Part shown: piece by piece, positions 32,632 through 41,545 of the stretch | How positions within the stretch are numbered: position 1 is the stretch's first letter | Layout of the letters: every line of letters starts with the position of its first letter | NCBI RefSeq assembly: GCF_965208485.1 | Contig: NZ_OZ242344.1 | Span: forward strand, 1,302,001 to 1,366,000 | Length of the DNA: 64,000 bases | Reading direction: 5' to 3' | Source: Poriferisodalis sp965208485 | GTDB lineage: Bacteria; Actinomycetota; Acidimicrobiia; Acidimicrobiales; Poriferisodalaceae | Program-made: the position numbers and the translations under genes | Notes under the pieces: model-generated | Databases searched by the model: none | Told to the model about the DNA's origin: nothing | Seen by the model: the letters and a program-made list of their open reading frames with translations, nothing else

Positions 32632-34011
32632 TCAGGTTGTTTGCATCACCTGAGCATCGTGCCCGTCGGAAGCACCTGATCGCATGCGCCGGGTGTTCTC
32701 GGATTCGTGCCATTCGGCTGCTTCGGAGGTGTCGGTGAATTCGGTGACGACAGCAAGTCCGTCTTCTGAGTTGAGCGCATCGTGGACTTCTTGGGGGGTC
32801 GCGTAGAAGAACTCTCGGCGCAGGTTCACGAGGTTGACGCGTTGAGCGGCGAAGCGGTCGTGCAGCCGCTTCTCCAGGTCCACGGCATCCTCAGAGAAGA
32901 TCATGGCGTGGAGGTCGTATCCGAACGGGACTGACGCATCGCCGAGTTCCTTGACCCGGTCCATCGGGTCGAGCCTGCGTGTCATGCCGATCTTCACCAT
33001 GCGCTCGCCGAGCGAGCCGACATTCGAGATCACATAGACGTGTCCGGCGCGGACGTTCGCGACCCGCTGCTCCACGGACTCCATGGAGACGTCCAGCTCT
33101 TCGAGCCTCTCCTTCAGCTCCGCCATCTCGGCGGCCTTGGAAGCTGAGTCGCTGTCCTGCTGCAGCTTGCGCAAGACGCCCAGGTAGTGGTTGCGCTCCT
33201 TCTCCAAGCGCTTCTTCTCGTTCTCGAGCTCCTTGCGAGCTCTTGCTTCCTCGCGCAGGCGTGCCCGTTCGGCCTTGGCTGCCTCCTTCTCCTCCTCCTT
33301 TTTCTGCAGAAAGTCCGCGACTAGCTCCAGCTCGGTCACCCGCAGAGCGTGATGGGAGCCGCTGATCGCAATCTCCATCGGCTGCACACCGAGCCGGTTG
33401 ATGGCGTTGCGCGACTTCTCCAACCGCGAAACGGAAGCGTCGAGCCGGAACGGCCGCATCTTGTCCACCAGCATGTCCGCTTCATTGTTGTAGGCCCTGA
33501 GCAGCAGCTTTGAGGTGTCCTTGATCATCTTGCGGCCCTTGGCCTCCGAGTCGTTCACCCTCCACTTGCTCTGCGTGGTCGTTACCGCCCCGCCGTCTCG
33601 GGCGCTCGCTTTGATCTTGTCACGGATGGTCTTCAGCCGATCCTTGTACTCGTCAGAGTTCTCCATCGGATGCTGATAGTCGTACACGCCGACCTCTTGC
33701 AAGATCGCCGTGTCACGCATCGCGACCACTCGGTCCTTCAGCTCTCGGTGCTCCGCGGACATCTGCTGGTGCTCTGCGCACAATGCCGCATGCGATTCCT
33801 TGAGCTGCTCGTGCCTGTACAGCGCATCCTCGTAGCCCTCAGGCAGATAGCCCCGCACGGCCTCGATGAAGTCGAACACCCGATCCAGCTCGGCTCGAAG
33901 AGTGCCTATCTCGGTCTCCATCGACTTCTTGGCACCGAACCGCCCATGGCTGACGGCTTCTGGCAGCCGAAACGTCTCATCACCGAAGGAGAGGGTGCGC
34001 TGTCGTGTCAT
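32632..34011 (-). CDS. DUF4041-GIY-YIG nuclease (SNIPE-type) candidate anti-phage protein
   Basis: A 459-residue protein. The N-terminal part has a coiled-coil-like stretch (RAELDRVFDFIEAV and KDRVVAMRDTAI), the middle (AYNNEADMLVDKMRPFRLDA and GVQPMEIAISGSHHALRVTE) matches DUF4041, and after a long charged coiled coil (EEEKEAAKAERARLREEAR) a C-terminal T5orf172-type GIY-YIG domain runs from about residue 323: GHVYVISNVGSLGERMVKIG, MTRRLDPMDRVKEL and LEKRLHDRFAAQRV with catalytic Tyr/Arg/Glu positions. This domain pair defines SNIPE, described as a nuclease acting on phage DNA at entry. No obvious transmembrane segment is seen. ATG 34011 is preferred over an upstream TTG. Divergent from the GHKL gene. 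Confidence 0.75.
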   Translation of the reverse strand: MTRQRTLSFGDETFRLPEAVSHGRFGAKKSMETEIGTLRAELDRVFDFIEAVRGYLPEGYEDALYRHEQLKESHAALCAEHQQMSAEHRELKDRVVAMRDTAILQEVGVYDYQHPMENSDEYKDRLKTIRDKIKASARDGGAVTTTQSKWRVNDSEAKGRKMIKDTSKLLLRAYNNEADMLVDKMRPFRLDASVSRLEKSRNAINRLGVQPMEIAISGSHHALRVTELELVADFLQKKEEEKEAAKAERARLREEARARKELENEKKRLEKERNHYLGVLRKLQQDSDSASKAAEMAELKERLEELDVSMESVEQRVANVRAGHVYVISNVGSLGERMVKIGMTRRLDPMDRVKELGDASVPFGYDLHAMIFSEDAVDLEKRLHDRFAAQRVNLVNLRREFFYATPQEVHDALNSEDGLAVVTEFTDTSEAAEWHESENTRRMRSGASDGHDAQVMQTT

Positions 34012-34306
34012 GGGGCGAGATACTGACACATCCAAGTGAACGGAATCTCAGTATTTCTCGCTGGACGTCGAAATCCGACCAGTCGCAAGGCCAGTCTCCG
34101 AGGCACCGCTGCACCAAGTCTGCAAGCGGTGTCGTCGGGTTGTTCAGATTCGCACCGCTCCGTGGGGCCGAGCACAGCTGACGCGGCCTCGATGATCATT
34201 TGATGTAGCCTGCCCCAGGCGGGCTTAGCCGGTCCTAACGAGCCAATGCGCCTACGCTTCGGCCCGTTCATGTGAGCGAATGTCATCGAAAAGGGGACCG
34301 ATCGAC

Positions 34307-35278
34307 ATGGCGTCTGGTGCTGCTGGACTGTTCGACACCTCGTTCTTGAATCCGCCGGACGACGGCCGAGCGTTGTGCGAGGCGCTGATTCGAGCCGACG
34401 GGGAGGCTGAGGTCGAGGCGATTCTCAGGGACGCCGGCTATTGGGAAGACATCAACGCGTGGAGCGTGTTCGGTGCTAACCCAGCGAATGCTTCGGTGAT
34501 CGGGGGGCAGCAGGAAGCACCGGAGGCTGCTCTGGTCGAGAAGATCGTGAACTCCATCGATGCTCGGCTGTTGGACGCGTGTCGACAGCGCAACCTCGAT
34601 CCTCGGTCGGTAGACGGCATGCCGTCGAGCGGATTCGAGGCCGTGTCGTCGTGGTTTGACCATGGGATGAACACCAGCCAAGTGTCCCGGGCGGGAAATG
34701 TCATCGCGTGGGCCCCAGGCAAACGAGACGAGCAAGCAGATCGGATCACCGTCGCAGCAACCGGTCCCACCGACGGCTACGCCAGCATTTCGATAGCCGA
34801 CGACGGAGAGGGCCAAGAGCCCGACGACTTCGCTGCGACGTTCTGCTCGCTGAACACAGGCAACAAACGGTCCATTCCGTTTGTGCAGGGCAAGCACACG
34901 ATGGGCGGGACCGGTGCGCTGCGGTTCTGCGGCGCCGGACGGGTGCACGCCCACAACCTGCAGTTGATTGTCTCTCGGCGGAATCCGGCGTACGCGACTG
35001 GAGGTGACGCCACCCCGTGGGGGTTCACGGTCGTCCGGCGGTTCCCTGAACAGGACAACGAAAAGACCCCGACCTTCCGGTTCTTGGCGCCCAACGGCAC
35101 CGTGCTGCGCTTCGAAGCCGACGAGCTGGCGATCTTCCCGTTGGCACCGGCAGAGCGAGGACGGGCTGAGCCGTACGCCCGGCTGGCCCGCTGGGGCACG
35201 CTCACCAAGTTGTACGAGTACATCCGCACGACCTACGTCACGCGTGCCGCCATGGAGGCAAAGTCCCGTACACAGTTA
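34307..35278 (+). pseudogene. GHKL ATPase-domain protein truncated at the ISL3 element
   Basis: About 324 native residues. The N-box EKIVNSIDARLLDA, the G1 box IADDGEGQ and the G2-like GKHTMGGTGALRFCG define a GHKL (Hsp90/MORC/MutL-type) ATPase. The gene has no stop before the ISL3 end; after 35278 the frame runs through IS sequence and ends at 35371. The C-terminal effector part, which would show its role, is gone. It is divergent from the DUF4041 nuclease (295 bp between start codons), so both may have belonged to one defence locus. ATG 34307 follows AAGGGGA; ATG 34280 is an alternative start. Confidence 0.7.
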
Positions 35279-36625
35279 GAGCCTTCGTCCTTTTGTGGGA
35301 TTCGGGCTGCTGGGTTCGGCGGGGTCAGGTTAGTAGCAGGCCGCGGGCTTCGAAGTTCGTGTAGTTGGTGAAGCCGTGGGCTTTGCGGCGCAGGATCTGC
35401 AGCAGGTTGTTGGTTCCTTCGATGGGTCCGTTGCTGGGCCGGCCGGCTTGGTGCCAGTCGAGGATCTGGGGGTGCCACGCCAAGAAGGTGTCGACTGTGT
35501 CGCTGAACTCGGGGATCAGCCCGGTGCCGTAGATGTCCGCGAACCGGTCGAGCGCTTCGAGGGCGCCCTTTCGGTCCTTGGCGAGATAGAGGCCGTGCAG
35601 CTCGCCGAGCGCGTCCCACGCGGCTTTGAGCCGCGGGTGGGCGGCGAACAGCTCCTCGAGCCGTTGGCGTTCGGCGGCGTCGAGCTTGTCGGGCCGTCTC
35701 ATGAGCAAGAACCTGGCCCGGAACACGTCGCGGTCGAACACAGGCTTGGAGCCTTCGGGGCGGCGCTGCACGTCTCGGCGCACCGCGGTCAGCCCGGCGG
35801 CGAACCATCGGATCACATGGAACCGGTCCAGCACGTGGCGGGCGTGGCCGAGCCGCGCCTCGATGGCGGCCTTGTATGCCTTGGAACCGTCGGACACCAC
35901 GACTTTGACGCCTTTGCACCATTTGTGGCCCTGAGCAGCCAGAAACCCCGACAGGGCTTGGCTGTTGCGATGCGGCACCATGGCGAGCACCTCGCCGGTG
36001 TCGCCGTTCACGAGCACCGTCACATAGCGGTGCCGCTTGCGGATCGAGGTCTCGTCCACCAACAGAACACGGCACCGTCGGCGGCGTCGATGACCGGCGA
36101 CCAGCCCCGCATAGGCGACCACCAAAGCATTGACCAGCTTCCAGCCCACCTGATGGCGCTTGGCTGCCGCGTTGACCGTCATCGCGCGTGCGTCCTGGAC
36201 CACCCGCCGCGCCAGACGCGCCGTGACGCTGCCCTCGAACGCCGGATGGTCCTCCATGAACCGCCGCCCGCACGGCTCGCACACCATCCGCCGCCGATCC
36301 CACACCAACGTGGTCGGCCGGCCCGACACCTCCAAGTCGCGGATCTCGCGGTCCCGGCGGTCATGGACCCTCCCGCTCGGCGTCCCACAACCCGGGCACT
36401 CGGGGCGACGCACCGCCGAGCGCACCCGCACCACCAGCTCCAAAGGCGCGTCGACCGCGACCTCCAGCACCTCAATACGCGGCAGCCACAGCCGCACCGA
36501 CATAACATCACGCTTCATCGAGGCCCCCTGGGGTTCGGCGTCTCTCAAACACCGATCCCAGCAGGGCCTCGACCCCTACAAGCGGACCCTCAACCGCCCC
36601 TCATCCCACAAAAAGGCGAAGGACC
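35279..36625 (-). mobile_element. ISL3-family insertion sequence
   Basis: About 1.35 kb. The ends share CCTTCG, TTTTGTGGGAT and similar short runs: GAGCCTTCGTCCTTTTGTGG on the left and GGTCCTTCGCCTTTTTGTGG on the right (reversed). The transposase gene is complete. The 8 bp on the two sides differ (CACAGTTA and CCCTGATT), so the target duplication is lost and the sequences on its sides may have been joined by a deletion. Confidence 0.82.
35325..36518 (-). CDS. ISL3-family transposase
   Basis: A 397-residue transposase. The N-terminal zinc ribbon is CPGCGTP...MVCEPCGRRF; the catalytic residues are in LLVDETSIRK (D), VVVSDGSKAYK (D) and SNGPIEGTNNLLQ (E). ATG 36518 follows AGGGGG. The gene appears intact. 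It is a closer match to the relic IR at 17399 than to the ISL3 relic split by IS110. Confidence 0.88.
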   Translation of the reverse strand: MKRDVMSVRLWLPRIEVLEVAVDAPLELVVRVRSAVRRPECPGCGTPSGRVHDRRDREIRDLEVSGRPTTLVWDRRRMVCEPCGRRFMEDHPAFEGSVTARLARRVVQDARAMTVNAAAKRHQVGWKLVNALVVAYAGLVAGHRRRRRCRVLLVDETSIRKRHRYVTVLVNGDTGEVLAMVPHRNSQALSGFLAAQGHKWCKGVKVVVSDGSKAYKAAIEARLGHARHVLDRFHVIRWFAAGLTAVRRDVQRRPEGSKPVFDRDVFRARFLLMRRPDKLDAAERQRLEELFAAHPRLKAAWDALGELHGLYLAKDRKGALEALDRFADIYGTGLIPEFSDTVDTFLAWHPQILDWHQAGRPSNGPIEGTNNLLQILRRKAHGFTNYTNFEARGLLLT

Positions 36626-38040
36626 CCCTGATTCACCCTGAAGTACGTGTGCGCTTGTGCCCGTTCGAGCATCGGTCTGATGCGTTCGTTCGGCTCGGAG
36701 TCGGCTGGGCAGCTGTCGATGAGCCGGTCCGCGGCTTCGATGAGCGCAATGGTCAGCGTGCGCAGGTCGCGTGTGGCGTCTGCTCCGATGGCCCATGTCG
36801 CTTCGAGCATCCGCTTGGAGCCTTCCTGGTACAGACCGGCCTCGGTGACGCTGAGATGCCCGTCTGCGAATATCGGATGCGCATAAAACTTGCGCTCCAC
36901 TTCTTCCATTGCGGCGATGTGCTTGCCGCACGGTTCCCATGGAATGTCGGTGCCGCCCAGCATGACGGGCGACATCCAAGCGTTCACTGCCGCTTCGGAC
37001 ACAGCTGCGGTGCCGCCGAACACATACAGCTTCTCGGTGTGACGCAGCCAGATAGCAGTGGCCTCAGAGAGCCGATCTGTGCCGGTCAGCACCAGCGGAG
37101 CACACAGCCGAGCAAGCAGCGGAGCTGCGCTGAACGCATCAGCGGGCACACCGCCAGTGGCGAGACCGGCGACGGTGCCGTCGAAACAGCCGTCCTCGGC
37201 TGATGCGCCCTCGATGAAATCTGCGAACAGTGTCGCAGTCTCGAAACGGTCCCGCCCGCCGACACGCGAAACCGCCATGTCGGTACTCGGCTCGTTGGCT
37301 CGCTTGATGCGGGCGACAGCGCTCTCTGCTGATCCAGAGATCGCAGCGGGTCCGCCCATGATGATCACATGATCGGCATTCGCTGCGATGTAGTCCTTGA
37401 CCGTTGGGTGCAGCTCGTCTGGGGTGGTGAGCAGGATCGGGATGCCCTTGTCGGCGCCGAGCGGTCCAGCGGAGAGGGCGTCGGCGAACACTTCGCCTGA
37501 TGCGAGGATCACGGTCTGGCCGTAACCGGAACCAAGACGGGCAGGGGTGCCCATGGCCTCCGCGACAGCCACGGACGCCTCGTACTTGTTTGCTGCGGTG
37601 ATGCGCTCGACGTCAGAGTCGATGTCGGACAGGCCGCTCAGTGCAGTAACAGGGAGAGTCTGGGTCGAGCCGACCACCACGAGACGGCTGATGCCGACGC
37701 GTTTCATGAACGCCTTGGTGTCCTCGGTGACGCCGTCGCGGGGATCAGCGAGCAGCACTGGTGCGTTTAGCGTGCCCGCGAGAGGCGCAGCGGTCACAGC
37801 ATCAGTCCACGAGCGCCCAGCGACGAGCACCGCTGTGGAGAGGCTCCCGCCGGCGTGCTCAGCTACAGCTTCAGCGACCGCCAGCGAAGTCGCGTAGCGA
37901 TCTTGCCCCCATAGTCGGGCAACGGCATCGGATGACTCAGGCGAATTGCTCTGTGCGGACGCGACAGCAGGCGTCAGCGCAGCCACGAGAACTGCGACGG
38001 CGACAGCGGCCAAGACTCGGGTCAGCTTTCGAGTGTTCAT
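36601..38040 (-). CDS. Cell-wall-binding repeat 2 (CWB2) secreted protein
   Basis: A 479-residue secreted protein. Signal peptide: KLTRVLAAVAVAVLVAALTP ending ASA, cleaved after about residue 30. Three CWB2-type repeats follow, each with a pattern like RLWGQDRYATSLAVAEAV, VILASGEVFADALSAGPLG and RVGGRDRFETATLFADF, ending in VVVGSTQ, IIMGGPAAI or YVFGGTAAV. The repeats bind cell-wall anionic polymers. The last residues (VNQGVLRLFVG) are encoded by the ISL3 end, so the C-terminus is probably altered. GGGAGG precedes ATG 38040. Confidence 0.8.
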   Translation of the reverse strand: MNTRKLTRVLAAVAVAVLVAALTPAVASAQSNSPESSDAVARLWGQDRYATSLAVAEAVAEHAGGSLSTAVLVAGRSWTDAVTAAPLAGTLNAPVLLADPRDGVTEDTKAFMKRVGISRLVVVGSTQTLPVTALSGLSDIDSDVERITAANKYEASVAVAEAMGTPARLGSGYGQTVILASGEVFADALSAGPLGADKGIPILLTTPDELHPTVKDYIAANADHVIIMGGPAAISGSAESAVARIKRANEPSTDMAVSRVGGRDRFETATLFADFIEGASAEDGCFDGTVAGLATGGVPADAFSAAPLLARLCAPLVLTGTDRLSEATAIWLRHTEKLYVFGGTAAVSEAAVNAWMSPVMLGGTDIPWEPCGKHIAAMEEVERKFYAHPIFADGHLSVTEAGLYQEGSKRMLEATWAIGADATRDLRTLTIALIEAADRLIDSCPADSEPNERIRPMLERAQAHTYFRVNQGVLRLFVG

Positions 38041-38324
38041 TCGTCCTCCCTCTTGTGGACGCTCGCGGGGCGCCCTTCGGTGATGCGGAGACAGCCCGCA
38101 GGCCGCCGTTTGTGTCACAGGTCTGCTGAGCCGACGGCGACCGACCAATGCGGCAGCTCCCGATCATCTCAGTCGCGTGGTGTGCTGCGCTTGCCGGTGA
38201 ACCGCAGAGCAAGACCGATGGCGGCGACAGATGCAGTTTCCACGACACCGCCCACAGCCACCGAATCCCAACATCACCGAATCCGTGCACACCCAGCACC
38301 CTGCCCAAGTGCGCACTGTGCGGG

Positions 38325-38609
38325 TCAGTCGCTGACTCGCTCGATTTTGCACACATCGCCGGCTGCGGCTTGCAATGTCACGATGTCGCCTTCGATCAAG
38401 CCGAAGCGGTAGGTGTCTCGAAACGTACTGACTTCGTGGGTGTCGCCGCGGATTGTTTCGCCGTTGATCTTCACGCGGTGGCGCAACGCTCCGTGGCCCT
38501 CCTCGGCGTAGTCGACTCGGCAGTAAAAGCCCCAGTCCTGGCGGCTCGAACCGTGGGAGCTGTATTGCCACACTCCCGGCAGCAAGTCGGTGCCGACACG
38601 CAGCCGCAT
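38325..38609 (-). CDS. Hypothetical protein (possible secreted-protein domain)
   Basis: A 94-residue frame: LLPGVWQYSSHGSSRQDWGF, then INGETIRGDTHEVSTFRDTY and VTLQAAAGDVCKIERVSD. It looks like part of a small beta-rich domain. No signal peptide is in this frame, and it may be the 3' part of a larger gene. No confident family. Confidence 0.4.
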   Translation of the reverse strand: MRLRVGTDLLPGVWQYSSHGSSRQDWGFYCRVDYAEEGHGALRHRVKINGETIRGDTHEVSTFRDTYRFGLIEGDIVTLQAAAGDVCKIERVSD

Positions 38610-38731
38610 ACGGCAAGCGCAAGGGAGTTCAGTACGCCACCTGGCGTGAAGCCGGCGTGCCGACCGATGTACTCAACAAAGCAGGGATCAGCCGGGGCCA
38701 ATAGGTGCAGTCGCCGTACCCGTCTGTCGCG

Positions 38732-39046
38732 CTATTCGACAATGATGTTGAACGGCCATCGTCGGCCGCTGTTTGGGTGCAGCGGGACTGAGCCGATCCC
38801 CTCGCTCACAACTGACACGCTGCTGAGCGACATGCCCTCGTGCCAGTGTGGCGCTCTGTGCAAGAGGTCGGTGTACATCGTCTGAGCGTCCTCGCCGTCA
38901 ACGGAGGTCAGGCAGATCGTGCATGTGACTGAGACAATCTGCCCCTCATCCACCACAAGCTTCGCCCGGTGGTGACATGAAGCACAGAAGAACTCGACCA
39001 CGACAGTCTCCTGCCTGTCGTCGCCGGGATCGGAGTTGTAGCTCAC
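38732..39046 (-). CDS. Small zinc-ribbon-like protein
   Basis: A 104-residue protein with two CxxC pairs (FFCASCHHRAKLVV and VTCTICLTSVDG) that could bind one zinc ion, followed by YTDLLHRAPHWHEGM. GTG 39046 is chosen because upstream codons overlap the divergent gene. Family and function unknown. Confidence 0.55.
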   Translation of the reverse strand: MSYNSDPGDDRQETVVVEFFCASCHHRAKLVVDEGQIVSVTCTICLTSVDGEDAQTMYTDLLHRAPHWHEGMSLSSVSVVSEGIGSVPLHPNSGRRWPFNIIVE

Positions 39047-39125
39047 CGCACAAGCTTCGCGCGGCCTCGGCACCGATAGAGGTATCCCTGCACGGCGAGG
39101 CCGGTGGTAGTCCTGTGAGGCGAGT

Positions 39126-40031
39126 ATGAGTGACAGCACGCCAGGGGACGACTACGAGGCCATCGTGGCCGACACGCTGGCCCATTGGGGTGACGCCATC
39201 TATGACGGCATCATGGCCGAGCATGTTCTGCCGGCGGTTCGGATACATGCTCACGCATCGCTGGCCGACATCAGGGAGCCGTGGGATGTTGCGGGGTGCT
39301 TCCCGTTGATGCCCGAGGACTGGGCCTTGTCGGATCACTACGGCAATGGCGTCTTCACGAGATTGAGTGCTGCCTGCACCTCGGTCCGCAGCGCGCTCCA
39401 AGCGATCCAGGCACGCATCGACGGTCATGCCGCTGTCGCCATCGCCCGTCGCGCTCACGAGTCGCTGTGGCAGACCTTCTGGTTGTCCAATCCCGAGATC
39501 AGCGCGGATGAACGAGTGCGCCGACTCTTGGTTCTCACGGGCAGAGACATCAAGGAGGCGAAGCGCCTGTTCTCCAGCACCGTTAACACGCTGATTCAGG
39601 GCAAGTTGGCAGAACACCTGGGCAGAATCGAGAGCGTCACGCAAAGTCTTGACTACCGGACCAGGTACGGCCGAGACGAATACGAGGACTACTACGAACA
39701 GCGGGCAAACGACCCGATCAGTGCCAGTCTTCCTCCAGAGCCCGAAGACGCTGACGGACCCGCGTTCGTGTGGAGCATGATGAGCAATATGGCGCATCCG
39801 AACATGGTGATCGACTTGATCACCCAAACCCAGCCAGACTTTCAAGGCCTAATGGACCGTGTTCAAATCGACCTCGTCAGCAGCGCAGTGGGATGTGTCT
39901 GCAATCTCAGCACCACCCTGATGCAACAGGCACAGATGCCCGAGGACAAAGTCGATACGGTGAACCGCGCATTCCATCAGCCTTACTTTGCTTTGGCTCA
40001 GCTCTTGGAAATGCAGCGCGAAGAGGACTAG
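39126..40031 (+). CDS. Hypothetical protein
   Basis: A 301-residue, mostly helical, soluble protein with no family I recognise. Segments with dense acidic and basic residues, such as RVRRLLVLTGRDIKEAKRLF, alternate with amphipathic helices; the C-terminus LAQLLEMQREED is acidic. It stands divergent from the zinc-ribbon gene with 79 bp between. The codon use is that of the neighbourhood. Confidence 0.65.
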   Translation: MSDSTPGDDYEAIVADTLAHWGDAIYDGIMAEHVLPAVRIHAHASLADIREPWDVAGCFPLMPEDWALSDHYGNGVFTRLSAACTSVRSALQAIQARIDGHAAVAIARRAHESLWQTFWLSNPEISADERVRRLLVLTGRDIKEAKRLFSSTVNTLIQGKLAEHLGRIESVTQSLDYRTRYGRDEYEDYYEQRANDPISASLPPEPEDADGPAFVWSMMSNMAHPNMVIDLITQTQPDFQGLMDRVQIDLVSSAVGCVCNLSTTLMQQAQMPEDKVDTVNRAFHQPYFALAQLLEMQREED

Positions 40032-40376
40032 AGGACGGTATCCCGGCCGTCAGCGTATCGCGGATGATGGCCCACTTCCAATCGTGCCCTCGCGTCCTTG
40101 GATGGAAAGAATTGGAGCTTCAATGACGCAATGCGTGCCGGCAATTGGCATCAGTCAGCGTGCATCGTCTTCGTGGTCGAATACTGCGAGAACCGCATCG
40201 AATATTCAATAGCCTAAACCTAAATCCGGTACCGACCCCATTCGTGGCCCGCAGACCTGCAAGTATGCAATTGGGGACTAGCGCCCCAGTTGCCACGCAC
40301 CCTCAGGCTGCTGACCCGCGAGATTGCGGTCGCTGCCGGCCCCTGTATCGGGCTTTCCGTCTTCGGCACTGCGCAC
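40032..40376. other. Intergenic stretch, lower GC
   Basis: About 345 bp of lower GC content than the surroundings. No frame on either strand shows a recognisable domain. No tRNA-like or repeat structure was recognised. Confidence 0.4.
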
Positions 40377-40943
40377 TCACCCGGTTGCGCTCTCCTTGAG
40401 CCTCATAGCAGCGCGATGCCGCACATGCTCCACAGTATCCAGTGCGAGCATCGCAAGCTCAGCGGGGTCGTCGTGCAGCCACGCTGCGACATGACGCCAA
40501 ATCGGATCAGGGTGCAGTGTGATGCTGCTGAGGCGATGAACGCATGTGATGGGCTGGCACATCCCGTCACAGACGATGTCCCACAGGTTGTCTTCCACCT
40601 GGCGGCCGAGCGGCGACCGCAAGCGCTGCAGCCACAGAATCTCACGTTCCTCGTGATTTCTGAGAAGTATCAGCGGCTCATCGATGTTGCGCCATGTGCG
40701 ATCACGCTCAACAGCAACCGTCGGCACCGTCCATCCGCGAGCCGCAAGCCCTGTGTCATGAAGCCAAACGTCGACGGCGGTCGCCAAGCTCTCGTCGGGA
40801 TCGAGCAGTCTGCCGTTGTGGATGCCGTGCATCTCGACCTGCGTTGTGAGCTTGTCCGTGTTGCATAGGTCATGCAGCCGTTCGGCCTCATCAGGGTCGA
40901 TGATGTCAGGATCAGCAGCAGCCAACTCCTTAACGGATGACAT
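40377..40943 (-). CDS. Hypothetical protein
   Basis: A 188-residue protein with an acidic N-terminus (AAADPDIIDPDEAERLHDLC), a Trp-rich middle (LHDTGLAARGWTVPTVAVER and RDRTWRNIDEP) and a C-terminal IWRHVAAWLHDDPAELAMLA. No family recognised. It is a plausible single-domain soluble protein in an accessory region. Confidence 0.55.
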   Translation of the reverse strand: MSSVKELAAADPDIIDPDEAERLHDLCNTDKLTTQVEMHGIHNGRLLDPDESLATAVDVWLHDTGLAARGWTVPTVAVERDRTWRNIDEPLILLRNHEEREILWLQRLRSPLGRQVEDNLWDIVCDGMCQPITCVHRLSSITLHPDPIWRHVAAWLHDDPAELAMLALDTVEHVRHRAAMRLKESATG

Positions 40944-41181
40944 GCACCAAGACGTTAGCGACGACCCATCCCGTCAAGACGCGGCGTGCGGTAAGTCTCG
41001 AAGCTGAGGTGCTTCCTGCATCTCCACGGCATCTCGCGCGCCAAAGCGCGTATGCGGCCGACACCGCCAATGGGCCAGCAGACTCTTAGCACACAGGAAA
41101 CAGTGCTTTCGCGGCCCTCCGTCAGCCGAATCCTGGGACTATTAAGGACTGCGCCGCCACAATTGTGCGTGTTTTCCTTGC

Positions 41182-41223
41182 TGCCGCACGCACTTTCTCG
41201 ATTCGCATACCGGTCGTGCGGCA
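41182..41223. repeat. 9-bp inverted repeat (hairpin)
   Basis: TGCCGCACG and CGTGCGGCA pair perfectly around a 24-nt loop in the low-GC stretch. Function unknown. Confidence 0.5.
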
Positions 41224-41492
41224 CTAGGCCGGATGCACATCATTGCTAGCAGCTGAATTGACCAAATGGCCGAAGATTCGACGGTGCAATTCCTTGCAAT
41301 TCCAACATTGGGCGCCTTACTGTACTCAGCTCTCTTCCCGGCTTCTCGATAGGTCCGGACGGCGAAGGATTCCCCCGAATGTGCCGACATTTTCCCGTCG
41401 GATTGTCAATATTCCGATGCGGCGATAAATCAATTCGTTACCGTTTTCGGCACGTCTCACTATATTCCATGGTGCAACGAACAATAAAGCAA

Positions 41493-41534
41493 CCGGCCAC
41501 AGCGCCTAGATACGACTCAAAACGCTGTGACCGG
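41493..41534. repeat. 12-bp inverted repeat before the recombinase-like gene
   Basis: CCGGCCACAGCG (41493-41504) and CGCTGTGACCGG (41523-41534) match at 11 of 12 positions. It lies 12 bp before the ATG at 41546. It could be an operator, an attenuator or an element end. Confidence 0.6.
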
Positions 41535-41545
41535 CCACCAACATC

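Larger units (their letters stand above)
40944..41545. other. Low-GC intergenic stretch upstream of the recombinase-like gene
   Basis: About 600 bp, the lowest GC in the window. It holds two hairpins: TGCCGCACG (41182-41190) with CGTGCGGCA (41215-41223), and a 12-bp arm at 41493-41504 with its complement at 41523-41534. TATATT near 41463 is a candidate -10 box for the following gene. No ORF is convincing. Confidence 0.5.
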
